Below the pieces are notes generated by a model, which saw nothing but the letters and a program-made list of their open reading frames with translations, had not been told where the DNA came from and did not search any database. Both the position numbers and the translations under genes were made by a program. From positions 1 to 54,700 of the forward strand of contig NZ_QEII01000271.1 in assembly GCF_003347515.1 (NCBI RefSeq): 54,700 bases of DNA, read 5' to 3'. How positions within the stretch are numbered: the stretch's first letter is position 1; each line of letters begins with the position of its first letter. Source of the stretch: Rhodoferax ferrireducens (GTDB lineage: Bacteria > Pseudomonadota > Gammaproteobacteria > Burkholderiales > Burkholderiaceae_C). Positions 15,140 to 24,812 of the stretch are shown here, one piece after another.

Positions 15140-17002
15140 TTACTTGCGCGCCGGCGGCAAATCCGTGCAACTGCCGTGCGCGACTTCCGCCGCCATGCCG
15201 ATGCTCTCACCCAGCGTCGGATGCGGATGAATGGTCTTGCCGATATCGACGGCGTCGGCGCCCATCTCGATGGCCAGCGCGATCTCGCCGATCATGTCGC
15301 CGGCGTGGGTGCCGACCATGCCGCCGCCCAGGATCTTGCCGTGGCCATGCGCTTCCGGCGAATCATCAAACAGCAGTTTGGTGACGCCTTCGTCGCGACC
15401 ATTGGCGATGGCGCGGCCGGACGCGGTCCAGGGGAACAGGCCCTTCTTGACCTTGATGCCTTGCGCCTTGGCCTGGTCTTCGGTGAGGCCGACCCAGGCC
15501 ACTTCGGGGTCGGTGTAGGCCACGCTTGGGATCACGCGAGCATTGAAGGCGGCTGCCGCCAGTTCCTTGTTGCCTTGCAGTTCGCCGGCAATCACTTCGG
15601 CCGCCACATGGGCTTCGTGCACCGCCTTGTGCGCCAGCATCGGCTGGCCGACGATGTCGCCGATGGCGAAGATATGCGGCACGTTGGTGCGCATCTGGAT
15701 ATCGACGTTGATGAAGCCACGGTCCGTCACGGCGACGCCGGCTTTCTCGGCGGCGATCTTCTTGCCGTTCGGTGTGCGGCCCACGGCTTGCAACACCAGG
15801 TCGTAAGTCTGCGGCGCTGGCGCGGTGCCGCCCTCCTCCGCTGGCGCAAACGTCACCTCGATGCCTTCGGGCGTGGCTTTGGCGCCGACGGTTTTGGTCT
15901 TGAGCATGATGTTGTCAAAACGCGGCGCGTTCATCTTCTGCCAGATCTTGACCAGGTCGCGGTCGGCGCCCTGCATCAGGCCGTCCAGCATTTCGACCAC
16001 GTCCAGGCGTGCGCCCAGCGTGCTGTAGACCGTGCCCATTTCCAGGCCGATGATGCCGCCGCCCAAAATCAGCATGCGCTTGGGGACTTCTTTCAGTTCC
16101 AGTGCGCCGGTCGAATCCACCACGCGCGGATCGTTCGGCATGAAGGGCAGGCGCACGGCTTGACTGCCGGCGGCGATGATGCACTTCTTGAAGGCAATGG
16201 TCTGGCTCTTGCCGGTTTTCTCCTGGGCCGTGCCCGTGGTTTCTTCCACCCGCACATGGTTGGCGCCGACGAACGCGCCGTAGCCGCGCACCACCGTGAC
16301 CTTGCGCATCTTGGCCATGGCCGCCAGGCCGCCGGTGAGCTTGGTGACGACTTTTTGCTTGTGGCCGCGCAGCGTGTCCACGTTGACCTTGGGCGCACCA
16401 AAGTCAACGCCGAGTGCCGCCATGTGACTGACTTCGTCGATAACAGCCGCCACATGCAGCAGCGCCTTGCTCGGGATGCAACCCACGTTCAGGCACACGC
16501 CACCGAGTGCTGCGTAACGTTCGACCAGGATGACTTTCAGGCCGAGATCAGCAGCGCGGAAGGCGGCCGAATAGCCGCCGGGGCCGGCGCCGAGCACCAG
16601 CAAATCGCAGTCCAGATCGGCGGTGCCGGCAAAGCTGGCGGCGGCAGGCGCCGCTGAAGCCGCCACAGCCGGCGCCGGAGTTGCTACCGTTTGCGTAGCT
16701 GCTTGCGCAGGAGCTGCGGGGGCTGCAGCCTGTTTTTTCTCCGAAACTGGCGCAGCGGCCTCGCCCGCCGCCTCCAGCACCAGAACCACAGAGCCTTCTT
16801 TGACCTTGTCGCCCAGCTTGACCTTGAGCTCTTTCACCACGCCGCCGTGGCTGGAGGGGATCTCCATGGAGGCTTTGTCGCTCTCCACGGTGATCAGGCT
16901 CTGCTCGGGCTGGATGGTGTCGCCTACTTTGACCATGAGTTCGATGACGGTGACTTCAGCGAAGTCGCCGATATCCGGTACTTTGATGTCTATGGATGCC
17001 AT
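15140..17002 (-). CDS. lpdA: Dihydrolipoamide dehydrogenase (E3 of pyruvate dehydrogenase) with N-terminal lipoyl domain
   Basis: Reoxidises dihydrolipoyl groups of the pyruvate dehydrogenase complex with NAD+. Of 620 residues, 1-75 are a lipoyl domain with Lys43 in ESDKASME. Residues 80-125 are an Ala/Pro-rich linker. FAD binding GAGPGG is at 138-143, the redox disulphide C170/C175 in [11 protein letters not shown], the NAD loop [10 protein letters not shown] at about 313, and the C-terminal HPHPTLGE motif holds the active-site His. A fused lipoyl domain on E3 is common in betaproteobacteria. It is the last gene of the aceE-aceF operon and ends in a strong terminator. Its linker contains a GCTAC hairpin repeat, and its 3' end is duplicated three more times to the left. 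Confidence 0.97.
   Translation of the reverse strand: MASIDIKVPDIGDFAEVTVIELMVKVGDTIQPEQSLITVESDKASMEIPSSHGGVVKELKVKLGDKVKEGSVVLVLEAAGEAAAPVSEKKQAAAPAAPAQAATQTVATPAPAVAASAAPAAASFAGTADLDCDLLVLGAGPGGYSAAFRAADLGLKVILVERYAALGGVCLNVGCIPSKALLHVAAVIDEVSHMAALGVDFGAPKVNVDTLRGHKQKVVTKLTGGLAAMAKMRKVTVVRGYGAFVGANHVRVEETTGTAQEKTGKSQTIAFKKCIIAAGSQAVRLPFMPNDPRVVDSTGALELKEVPKRMLILGGGIIGLEMGTVYSTLGARLDVVEMLDGLMQGADRDLVKIWQKMNAPRFDNIMLKTKTVGAKATPEGIEVTFAPAEEGGTAPAPQTYDLVLQAVGRTPNGKKIAAEKAGVAVTDRGFINVDIQMRTNVPHIFAIGDIVGQPMLAHKAVHEAHVAAEVIAGELQGNKELAAAAFNARVIPSVAYTDPEVAWVGLTEDQAKAQGIKVKKGLFPWTASGRAIANGRDEGVTKLLFDDSPEAHGHGKILGGGMVGTHAGDMIGEIALAIEMGADAVDIGKTIHPHPTLGESIGMAAEVAHGSCTDLPPARK
16683..16708 (+). repeat. 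GCTAC hairpin repeat inside the lpdA linker (copy 2)
   Basis: GCTAC-N7-GTAGC followed by TGCTTGCGC. It lies within the codons for the flexible linker between the lipoyl and FAD domains, in frame. The aceF copy at 18980 has the same layout and the same trailing sequence. Confidence 0.6.
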
Positions 17003-17018
17003 GTGGTGTCTCTCTTTA

Positions 17019-17603
17019 TTACTTCTTCAACTTGACCGTGAACACTTCAATCGGTCCGGCGGAATTTTTGTCAAATTCGCAGCCGGCGTGAACGCCGATG
17101 CTGGCCAGTTCGCGCGCCGTCTTGGCGCTGCCCCAGCTTGCGTGCATGGCGCCCAGCGCAAAGCCGCGCCCGGAGCCAATGCCCCAGAATTCATTGAATT
17201 CAAACACTTCGCGGTAGCTGTACAGGCCATAAATGCCGGTGGCATTCGCAATCAGCACGCTGAACTGGCTGGACTCGTAGGGGTCGTTGTCGTCTTCCTT
17301 GGTCTGCAGGAAAAACGTTTCCTTCAGCAGCGGGTGCAGCCGGGTGAACGTGTCAAACACTTCGTCCTTGCTGCCCAGCTTGAGCTGGTCCTTGGGCAGG
17401 GCCGTCATGGCCTTGCGCAGCACCGGAAAGTGCGCCACGGTACCGGCCACGCCCACATAGCTCGGGCCCGCCGGCGTATCCACCTTGAACAGCTTGCTAT
17501 TGGGCTCAAACCGGTGACTCAGGCGGGTATCGCCAAAAGTCACCAGCGTGTCCGCCGCGATGGCCACTTGCCCGGCCTTCTTGACAACGACAACGGTGGT
17601 CAC
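17019..17603 (-). CDS. HslV/proteasome-like Ntn-hydrolase family protein
   Basis: 194 residues resembling the beta-type peptidase HslV. It starts [19 protein letters not shown], with Thr2 as candidate nucleophile after Met removal, Asp18, and Lys37 in NSKLFKV. It then has [15 protein letters not shown], matching the HslV G-x-AG-x-x-A-x-x-x-L block, and [13 protein letters not shown]. HslV itself is about 175 residues and pairs with HslU; no HslU gene is here, so this is a separate subfamily of unknown role. It sits inside the pyruvate dehydrogenase operon, 16 bp before lpdA and 40 bp after aceF. Family assignment is fairly secure; peptidase activity and any link to the complex are unproven. 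Confidence 0.75.
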   Translation of the reverse strand: MTTVVVVKKAGQVAIAADTLVTFGDTRLSHRFEPNSKLFKVDTPAGPSYVGVAGTVAHFPVLRKAMTALPKDQLKLGSKDEVFDTFTRLHPLLKETFFLQTKEDDNDPYESSQFSVLIANATGIYGLYSYREVFEFNEFWGIGSGRGFALGAMHASWGSAKTARELASIGVHAGCEFDKNSAGPIEVFTVKLKK

Positions 17604-17643
17604 TCCGAGCGCTCCGACAGCGGGTAAGAAACCGTCGGGTTCG

Positions 17644-19338
17644 TCATAGCAGGACCCGGCGGAAGTCGCCCAGGATCTGGCCCAGATAAACGTTGAAGCG
17701 CGCCGCCGCGGCCCCGTCGATCACGCGGTGATCCCAGGTCAGGCTCAGCGGCAACATCAGGCGCGGCTGGAAGGCCTTGCCATCCCACACCGGCTGGATG
17801 GTCGATTTGCAGACCCCCAGAATCGCCACCTCGGGTGCATTGATGATGGGCGTGAAATAACGCCCGCCAATGCCGCCCAGGCTGGAAATGGTGAAGGAGG
17901 CGCCCGACATTTCGGCCGGACTCAGCTTGCCATCGCGTGCCTTTTTGGCCAGCTCGCCCATCTCGATCGAGATTTGCATAATGCCTTTTTTGTCGGCATC
18001 CTTGATCACCGGCACCATCAGGCCATTGGGCGTATCGGCGGCAAAACCGATGTGGAAGTACTGCTTGTAAATCAGCGCATCGCCGTCGAGCGAGCTGTTG
18101 AACTCGGGAAACTTCTTGAGCGCCGCCACGCAGGCCTTGATCAGGAAGGCCAGCATGGTGACCTTGACGCCCGACTTCTCGTTTTCCTTGTTGGTGGAAA
18201 CGCGGAAGGCTTCCAGGTCGGTGATGTCGCAGTCGTCATGGTTGGTGACGGCCGGAATCATGATGGCGTTGCGCAACAGGTTGGCGCCGCTGATCTTCTT
18301 GATGCGCGACATCTCCTTGCGCTCGGTCGGACCGAACTTGGTGAAATCCACCTTTGGCCACGGAATCAGGCCCAGGCCCGCACCGTCGTTGCCGCCTGCA
18401 GCGCTCTTGGACTGAGCGCTGGCGGCCAGCGTTTGAATGGCACCGCTCATCACGGAACGGGTGAACGATTGCACGTCGGCGTCGGTGATGCGACCTTTGA
18501 GGCCACTACCTTTAACCTCGTTCAAAGGCACACCGAGCTCGCGGGCGAACTTGCGCACGGAGGGCGAGGCATGGGGCAGACCCAGCGGCGCCGCGCCAGG
18601 AGTGTGGGCGGGAACCGTCTGCGCAGCGGCCGTGGGGGCGGATGCAGCAGCGGCAGCCGGGGCCGCCGCCACGGCGGCACCTGCCTGTGCAGCTGCTGCA
18701 ACAGGCGCAGCCGGTGCCGAGGCAGCCGCAGGTGCTGCGCCTTCCAGAATCGCCAGCAAGTCGCCAATATTGACCTTGTCGCCAACCTTGATCTTGAGTT
18801 CCTTGAGCACACCGGCGGCACTGGACGGGATCTCCATCGCCGCCTTGTCGGACTCGACCGTGACCAAAGACTGCTCCACGCGGATGTTGTCGCCCGGCTT
18901 GACCATGATCTCGATCACGGCTACGTCCTTGAAGTCGCCAATGTCGGGCACGCGCACCTCGATCGGGCCACTACTGGCCGCTACGGAAGTAGTAGCTGCC
19001 TGCGCAGAAGCGACGGGGGCTGCAGCCTGTTTTTTCTCTGAAACAGGTGCGACAGGCGCCGCTGCAGCAGGCGCTGGCGTGGCAGCCGCCCCAGCCGCAT
19101 CCGCCACTTCCAGCATCAGCACCAGGGAGCCTTCTTTCACCTTGTCGCCCAAGCCCACCCGGAGTTCCTTGACCACGCCGGCATGGCTGGACGGAATTTC
19201 CATGGAGGCTTTATCGGACTCGACGGTGATCAGGGACTGCTCGGCTTTCACCGTGTCGCCTGGTTTGACCATCAACTCAATCACGGTCACTTCGGCGAAG
19301 TCGCCGATATCCGGCACTTTGATTTCTATTAAAGACAT
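17644..19338 (-). CDS. aceF: Pyruvate dehydrogenase E2, dihydrolipoamide acetyltransferase
   Basis: Transfers acetyl from lipoyl to CoA as the core of the complex. Of 564 residues, lipoyl domain 1 is 1-78 (Lys43 in ESDKASME). An Ala-rich linker follows, then lipoyl domain 2 at about 118-195 (VRVPDIGDF to ESDKAAME). The peripheral subunit-binding domain is at about 250-285 (ASPSVRKFARELG), and the catalytic domain runs to the end with TWDHRVIDGAAAARF. A strong ribosome site (AAGGAGAC) precedes ATG 19338. Linker 1 is similar to the lpdA linker and also carries a GCTAC hairpin repeat. It lies 24 bp behind aceE. Confidence 0.97.
   Translation of the reverse strand: MSLIEIKVPDIGDFAEVTVIELMVKPGDTVKAEQSLITVESDKASMEIPSSHAGVVKELRVGLGDKVKEGSLVLMLEVADAAGAAATPAPAAAAPVAPVSEKKQAAAPVASAQAATTSVAASSGPIEVRVPDIGDFKDVAVIEIMVKPGDNIRVEQSLVTVESDKAAMEIPSSAAGVLKELKIKVGDKVNIGDLLAILEGAAPAAASAPAAPVAAAAQAGAAVAAAPAAAAASAPTAAAQTVPAHTPGAAPLGLPHASPSVRKFARELGVPLNEVKGSGLKGRITDADVQSFTRSVMSGAIQTLAASAQSKSAAGGNDGAGLGLIPWPKVDFTKFGPTERKEMSRIKKISGANLLRNAIMIPAVTNHDDCDITDLEAFRVSTNKENEKSGVKVTMLAFLIKACVAALKKFPEFNSSLDGDALIYKQYFHIGFAADTPNGLMVPVIKDADKKGIMQISIEMGELAKKARDGKLSPAEMSGASFTISSLGGIGGRYFTPIINAPEVAILGVCKSTIQPVWDGKAFQPRLMLPLSLTWDHRVIDGAAAARFNVYLGQILGDFRRVLL
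18980..19005 (+). repeat. GCTAC hairpin repeat inside the aceF linker (copy 3)
   Basis: GCTAC-N7-GTAGC followed by TGCCTGCGC, in frame in the Ala-rich linker between the two lipoyl domains. Confidence 0.6.
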
Positions 19339-19362
19339 GCGTGTCTCCTTGCGTTCTTGTTA

Positions 19363-22077
19363 TTAGGCGTACAGCGGATTGACCTTGTCGGTCTGAATGC
19401 CGTATTTGGCAATCGCTTCCACCACTTTGGCGACCGGCACGGTGCCGTCTTCACTCAAGGCCTTGAGCGCGGCCACGACGATGTAGTGGCGATTGATCTC
19501 GAAGTGCTCACGCAGCTTGCTGCGGAAATCGCTGCGACCAAAACCATCGGTGCCCAACACTTTGTAGGTGCGACCCTTGGGAATAAACGGACGAATCTGC
19601 TCGGCATAAGCCTTCATGTAGTCGGTAGACGCCACGACGGGGCCGGTCGATGCTGCCAGTTGTTGCCCGACAAACGACACACGTTGCTCGGCAGCCGGGT
19701 GCAGCAGGTTGTAGCGCTCGGCGTCCTGGCCTTCGCGGGTCAGTTCGTTAAAGCTGGGGCAGCTCCAGACATCGGCGGCGACACCCCAGTCTTGCTCCAG
19801 CAACTCTTGCGCGGCAATCGATTCACGCAGGATGGTGCCCGAGCCCAACAGTTGCACGCGCGGAGCAGCCGACGCAGACGCGGCGCCTGGCTTGCACAGG
19901 TACATGCCCTTGATGATCTGCTCCTCGGTGCCGGCGGTGAGGCCAGGCATGGGGTAGTTTTCATTCAACAGCGTGATGTAGTAATACACATTGTCCTGCT
20001 TCTCCACCATGCGTTTGAGGCCATGGTGCAGGATGACGCCGACTTCATGCGCGAAGGTTGGGTCGTAGCTGACGCAGTTCGGAATCGTGCCCGCCATGAT
20101 GTGGCTGTGGCCGTCTTCGTGCTGCAAGCCTTCGCCGTTGAGCGTGGTGCGCCCCGAGGTGCCGCCCAGCAGGAAGCCGCGCGCCTGCATGTCGCCGGCC
20201 GCCCAGGCCAGATCGCCAATGCGCTGGAAGCCGAACATCGAGTAGTACACGTAGAACGGCACCATGATGCGGTTGTTGGTGCTGTAGCTGGTGGCCGCTG
20301 CAATCCAGCTGCTCATGCCGCCGGCTTCGTTAATGCCTTCCTGCAGGATCTGACCCTTCTTGTCTTCCTTGTAGTACATCACCTGGTCTTTGTCGACTGG
20401 CGTGTATTTCTGGCCTTCCGGGTTGTAAATGCCGATCTGGCGGAACAGGCCTTCCATACCGAAGGTGCGGGCCTCGTCCACCAGAATCGGCACCACACGC
20501 GGGCCCAAGGCCTGATCACGCAAGAGCGTTGTCAGGAAGCGCACATAGGCCTGCGTGGTCGAGATTTCGCGGCCTTCGGCGGTGGGCTCCATCACCGACT
20601 TGAACGTCTCCAGCGAGGGCACAGTAAATTGCTCATCGGCCTTGGTGCGGCGGTGCGGCAGATAGCCACCGAGGGCCTGGCGGCGCTCGTGCAGATACTT
20701 CATCTCGGGTGTGTCGTCGGCCGGCTTGTAGAACGGAATCTCGGCCAGCTGGCTGTCAGGGATTGGGATGTTGAAGCGGTCGCGGAAGATCTTGATGTCT
20801 TCGTCCGTCAACTTCTTGGTCTGGTGCACATTGTTCTTGCCTTCACCACTCTTGCCCATGCCAAAACCCTTGACGGTCTTGATCAGCAGCACAGTCGGCT
20901 GGCCTTCGTGCTTGACGGCGGCGGCGTAAGCGGCATAGACCTTTTTCGGATCGTGGCCGCCGCGGCGCAAGGCCCAGATCTCGTCGTCGCTCATGTGCGC
21001 GACCATCTCCAGCGTTTTCGGGTCACGGCCAAAGAAATGCTTGCGCACGTAGGCACCGTCATTGGCCTTGAACGACTGGTAGTCGCCGTCCAGCGTGTCC
21101 ATCATCAGTTTCTTCAAAGCGCCTTCTTTATCTCGCGCCAGCAGAGGATCCCAATCGCTGCCCCACAACAGCTTGATCACGTTCCAGCCAGCGCCACGGA
21201 ACTCGCCTTCAAGCTCTTGCACGATCTTGCCGTTGCCCCGCACCGGGCCATCCAGGCGCTGCAGGTTGCAGTTGATGACGAAAATCAGGTTATCCAGCTT
21301 TTCGCGGGCAGCCAATCCGATGGCACCCAAAGACTCCACCTCGTCCATTTCGCCGTCACCGCAGAATACCCAGACCTTGCGGTTCGCGGTATCGGCAATA
21401 CCCCGGGCGTGCAGGTACTTCAAGAAGCGCGCCTGGTAAATCGCCATCAGCGGACCCAGCCCCATGGACACCGTGGGGAACTGCCAGAACTCGGGCATCA
21501 GCTTGGGGTGCGGGTAGCTGGACAGGCCTTTGCCGCCGACCTCTTGTCGGAAGTTGAGCAACTGCTCTTCGGTCAGCCGCCCTTCGAGGTAAGCGCGGGC
21601 ATAAACGCCCGGCGAAACGTGACCCTGAATGTAGAGGCAATCACCGCCGTGGTTTTCACTCTCGGCGTGCCAGAAATGATTGAAGCCGGCGCCAAACATG
21701 TGGGCCAGCGAGGCGAACGAGCCGATGTGGCCGCCCAGATCGCCGCCATCCACCGGGTGATGGCGATTGGCCTTGACCACCATGGCCATGGCGTTCCAGC
21801 GCATGTAGGAACGCAGGCGCTCCTCGATCTCGATATTACCGGGACAACGCTCTTCCTGATCCACCTCAATGGTGTTGACATAGCCCGTGTTGGCTGAGAA
21901 CGGCATGTCAATGCTGCTCTGGCGGGCATGCTCCAGCAACTGCTCCAGCAAGAAATGAGCGCGCTCGGGGCCCTCGCTCTGAATCACGGCGGACAGGGCG
22001 TCCATCCACTCTCGGGTTTCCTGGCTGTCCGCGTCTTGCGCGGTAGAGCCTGATAGGTTCTCGGGAACTGCTGACAT
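19363..22077 (-). CDS. aceE: Pyruvate dehydrogenase E1 component, homodimeric type
   Basis: Thiamine-diphosphate enzyme that decarboxylates pyruvate and acetylates the lipoyl groups of E2. 904 residues is the normal length for the homodimeric AceE family. The TPP-binding stretch CGDGEMDEVESLGAIGLA with downstream NCNLQRLDGPVRGN is present, as are the substrate-loop blocks GGHIGSFASLAHMF and HYIVVAALKAL near the C-terminus. ATG 22077 has a good ribosome site (GGAGACAAGC). It is the first gene of the operon; the 185-bp AT-rich upstream region is shared with the divergent histidine kinase gene, so the promoter lies there. Confidence 0.98.
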   Translation of the reverse strand: MSAVPENLSGSTAQDADSQETREWMDALSAVIQSEGPERAHFLLEQLLEHARQSSIDMPFSANTGYVNTIEVDQEERCPGNIEIEERLRSYMRWNAMAMVVKANRHHPVDGGDLGGHIGSFASLAHMFGAGFNHFWHAESENHGGDCLYIQGHVSPGVYARAYLEGRLTEEQLLNFRQEVGGKGLSSYPHPKLMPEFWQFPTVSMGLGPLMAIYQARFLKYLHARGIADTANRKVWVFCGDGEMDEVESLGAIGLAAREKLDNLIFVINCNLQRLDGPVRGNGKIVQELEGEFRGAGWNVIKLLWGSDWDPLLARDKEGALKKLMMDTLDGDYQSFKANDGAYVRKHFFGRDPKTLEMVAHMSDDEIWALRRGGHDPKKVYAAYAAAVKHEGQPTVLLIKTVKGFGMGKSGEGKNNVHQTKKLTDEDIKIFRDRFNIPIPDSQLAEIPFYKPADDTPEMKYLHERRQALGGYLPHRRTKADEQFTVPSLETFKSVMEPTAEGREISTTQAYVRFLTTLLRDQALGPRVVPILVDEARTFGMEGLFRQIGIYNPEGQKYTPVDKDQVMYYKEDKKGQILQEGINEAGGMSSWIAAATSYSTNNRIMVPFYVYYSMFGFQRIGDLAWAAGDMQARGFLLGGTSGRTTLNGEGLQHEDGHSHIMAGTIPNCVSYDPTFAHEVGVILHHGLKRMVEKQDNVYYYITLLNENYPMPGLTAGTEEQIIKGMYLCKPGAASASAAPRVQLLGSGTILRESIAAQELLEQDWGVAADVWSCPSFNELTREGQDAERYNLLHPAAEQRVSFVGQQLAASTGPVVASTDYMKAYAEQIRPFIPKGRTYKVLGTDGFGRSDFRSKLREHFEINRHYIVVAALKALSEDGTVPVAKVVEAIAKYGIQTDKVNPLYA

Positions 22078-22298
22078 GCTTGTCTCCTAGGTTTTTCTAA
22101 CTAATTGCGATTTTTAACACGACGATTTAATTTTCTCATATTTATTTGGAAATTTCAAATGGCGCTTAAACATTTCATATTAAGAAATAGAAACAATTTG
22201 ACAGACACGTTTGAAATAGCCACGATGTCTCATCGGAACAGTGCGTCACCTACACTTGATCCATGCCTTTGCCCCGTCCGATATCATTTCCCAATCCC

Positions 22299-24809
22299 AT
22301 GAAGCTCCCCCCTGTGGCCGGCTTGCAGAGTTGGTGGCAGCGCTTGACACCGCAACGGCAGGATCGTTTCGCGGTGCTGGCGCCGCTTGCCGCGGTACTC
22401 CTGTTCCTGGCCGCCATCGTGGCGGTGTTTGGTTATTTGCGCCTGGAAGAAATTGACCGTGAACAGGAAGCGGTCCAGAGGGATGTGGAATACACGCAAC
22501 AGCGCCTTCGTCTGCGTCTGCTGGAGCGGCAAGAGCAGCTCATGCGCATCGCCCGCGAAATGTCCAACCGTGAGCTCGATGTCGACGAGTTCCAGAGTCG
22601 GGCGGAGGCGATGGTCAACCAGTACCCCGAATTGCAGGGCATGACCTGGATTGACAACCGCAAGCGCGTCAAAGCGAGCTTCGGCACCGCCAGCCTGGCG
22701 CCCAATCAGCTCCGAACAGTGGGAAGCACCCTTAAGGCGGGAGACACCGAAAATACCTTTCGACTGACTCAGGAACTCCAGCAACCGATTTATTCGCAAA
22801 GTGTGGCGGTGGCGGACACCCCTGGCACGCTGCAACTGCACATCCCTTTGAACGACCGGGCCGGTTTTGCAGGTATTTTGCTGGCCGAATATTCCGTCGA
22901 CGGCTTGTTTCGCTACGGTGTTCCGGCCGAGGTGTCGGCGCGCTATGCGGTCTCATTCCACGACGCCAACGGGGGCCTCCTGGCCGGTACCAGCATTCCG
23001 TCGCGCAAGCGGGCCGCCAGCCTGTCGCCCTGGGCCCCTCCGGCCAACGCCTACGAAGTGCCGGTGTCGCCCGTGGGCAATGGGCTCGTGATACGGGGCC
23101 AGGCGTATCGGACGTCGCTGGGCGTGATCGGCAGCGGTCTGTTCTGGCTGGTCGCCGTCCTGAGCGGCATGACGGCCTGGATGCTGATCGCCAATTGGCG
23201 CCATACCCGCCGTCGCATGAAAGTCCAGCATACGCTGATATTGGAAACAAGCTTCCGCCGCGCCATGGAAAACTCCATGCTGACCGGCATGCGGGCGCTG
23301 GATATGCAAGGTCGCATCACTTACGTCAATGCGGCTTTTTGCCAGATGACCGGCTGGAGTGAGTCCGACCTGGTGGGGCAAACCGCGCCCTTCCCCTATT
23401 GGCCGGAAGAAGATCGTGATTCACTGGCCTCGCGGCTGGAGGAAGAGCTGGCCGGCAAGACCCTGCCGGGCGGCATTCAGGTGCGCGTGAAGCGCCCGGA
23501 CGGGACCATCTTTGACGCCCGGCTGTATGTCTCACCACTGATAGACGCCCGTGGCATTCAGACCGGCTGGATGACCTCGATGACCGACATTACCGAACCC
23601 AACCGGATTCGAGAACAACTGTCGGCGTCACATGAACGCTTCACGACCGTGTTGGAAGCGCTGGACGCATCCATCTCGGTGGCACCACTGGGCAGTGACG
23701 AATTGTTGTTTGCCAACAAGCTATACCGGCTCTGGTTTGGCACCCAGGCGGGCGGCCATCTGCAGCTCGTCGCCCAGGCGGGCGTGCCCGAGACGCACCC
23801 CAGCGACGAGTCCCTGGACAACGTCGACGCCTTCGCCGGCCTGCCGACCAACCTGCTGCCCGACACGGAAGCCGAAAGCGCCGAGATCTATCTGGAAACC
23901 CTGGGCAAATGGCTGGAGGTTCGCACCCGGTACCTGAGCTGGGTCGATGGACGCCTGGCGCAGATGGTAATTGCCACCGACATCACGGCGCGCCGTCTTG
24001 CCGAGGAACAATCGGCGGCGCAGACCGAGCGGGCCCAGACCGCCAGCCGCTTGATCACCATGGGCGAAATGGCGTCCAGCGTGGCACATGAGCTGAACCA
24101 GCCGCTCACCGCCATCAACAACTACTGCAATGGCATGGTGTCGCGCATCAAGGCCAAGCAGATCAGTGAAGAGGATTTGTTGGGTGCGCTGGAAAAAACC
24201 GCCAAACAAGCACACCGGGCCGGTCAGATCATCCAGCGCATTCGCTCGTTCGTCAAACGCAGCGAGCCCAATCGTTCCGTGGCGAATATCTCGGGCATGG
24301 TGGACGAGGCGGTTGAACTGGCCGAGATTGAACTGCGTCGTCGCAACGTGCGGCTGACGCACTACGTGGCACCGCGCATGCCAACCCTGCTGGTAGACCC
24401 GATTCTGATCGAGCAGGTACTGGTCAACCTGCTCAAGAATGCGGCCGAATCGATTGACTCGGCCCAGCGACCCACGGCGCAACGCAGCGTCAAATTGCGG
24501 GTGGCTCCCACGCTGGTGGATGACAAACCGGTGATTGAGTTCAAGGTCGTCGACTCGGGCAAGGGACTCGCGCCCGAAGTGATGGCGCGCCTGTATGAAG
24601 CTTTTTATTCAACCAAGGCCGACGGCATGGGCATCGGCCTGAGTCTGTGCCGCTCGATCGTGGAATCGCACATGGGCCGAATGAAAGCCCAGAACCTCTA
24701 CAATGGCGACGAGGTAACAGGGTGCTGTTTCTCGTTCTGGATTCCCGTCACGGAATCCATGTCGATCAGGGCACAGCTGCCGCTAAAACAACCAAGGACG
24801 CCAGAGTAA
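22299..24809 (+). CDS. PAS-domain sensor histidine kinase (FixL-like)
   Basis: About 836 residues from ATG 22299 (MKLPPVAG); ATG 22263 is an in-frame alternative. Two membrane segments (LAPLAAVLLFLAAIVAVFG near the N-terminus and GVIGSGLFWLVAVLSGM at about residue 290) bracket a periplasmic sensor region. A PAS domain follows (ALDMQGRITYVNAAFCQMTGW), then a second PAS-like segment. The HisKA box has phospho-acceptor His597 in SSVAHELNQPLTAI. The HATPase domain has LLKNAAESID, DSGKGL and GMGIGLSLCRSI. It overlaps the spacing of the response regulator gene by only 3 bp of gap, so they act as a pair. It is divergent from the pyruvate dehydrogenase operon; the signal is unknown. Confidence 0.93.
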   Translation: MKLPPVAGLQSWWQRLTPQRQDRFAVLAPLAAVLLFLAAIVAVFGYLRLEEIDREQEAVQRDVEYTQQRLRLRLLERQEQLMRIAREMSNRELDVDEFQSRAEAMVNQYPELQGMTWIDNRKRVKASFGTASLAPNQLRTVGSTLKAGDTENTFRLTQELQQPIYSQSVAVADTPGTLQLHIPLNDRAGFAGILLAEYSVDGLFRYGVPAEVSARYAVSFHDANGGLLAGTSIPSRKRAASLSPWAPPANAYEVPVSPVGNGLVIRGQAYRTSLGVIGSGLFWLVAVLSGMTAWMLIANWRHTRRRMKVQHTLILETSFRRAMENSMLTGMRALDMQGRITYVNAAFCQMTGWSESDLVGQTAPFPYWPEEDRDSLASRLEEELAGKTLPGGIQVRVKRPDGTIFDARLYVSPLIDARGIQTGWMTSMTDITEPNRIREQLSASHERFTTVLEALDASISVAPLGSDELLFANKLYRLWFGTQAGGHLQLVAQAGVPETHPSDESLDNVDAFAGLPTNLLPDTEAESAEIYLETLGKWLEVRTRYLSWVDGRLAQMVIATDITARRLAEEQSAAQTERAQTASRLITMGEMASSVAHELNQPLTAINNYCNGMVSRIKAKQISEEDLLGALEKTAKQAHRAGQIIQRIRSFVKRSEPNRSVANISGMVDEAVELAEIELRRRNVRLTHYVAPRMPTLLVDPILIEQVLVNLLKNAAESIDSAQRPTAQRSVKLRVAPTLVDDKPVIEFKVVDSGKGLAPEVMARLYEAFYSTKADGMGIGLSLCRSIVESHMGRMKAQNLYNGDEVTGCCFSFWIPVTESMSIRAQLPLKQPRTPE

Positions 24810-24812
24810 AAC

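Noticed and set aside
19357..21897. 846-codon plus-strand open frame opposite aceE
   Set aside because: It is the shadow of aceE in GC-rich sequence: His/Gln/Val-rich composition, no family resemblance and no ribosome site, while the opposite strand is a textbook AceE.
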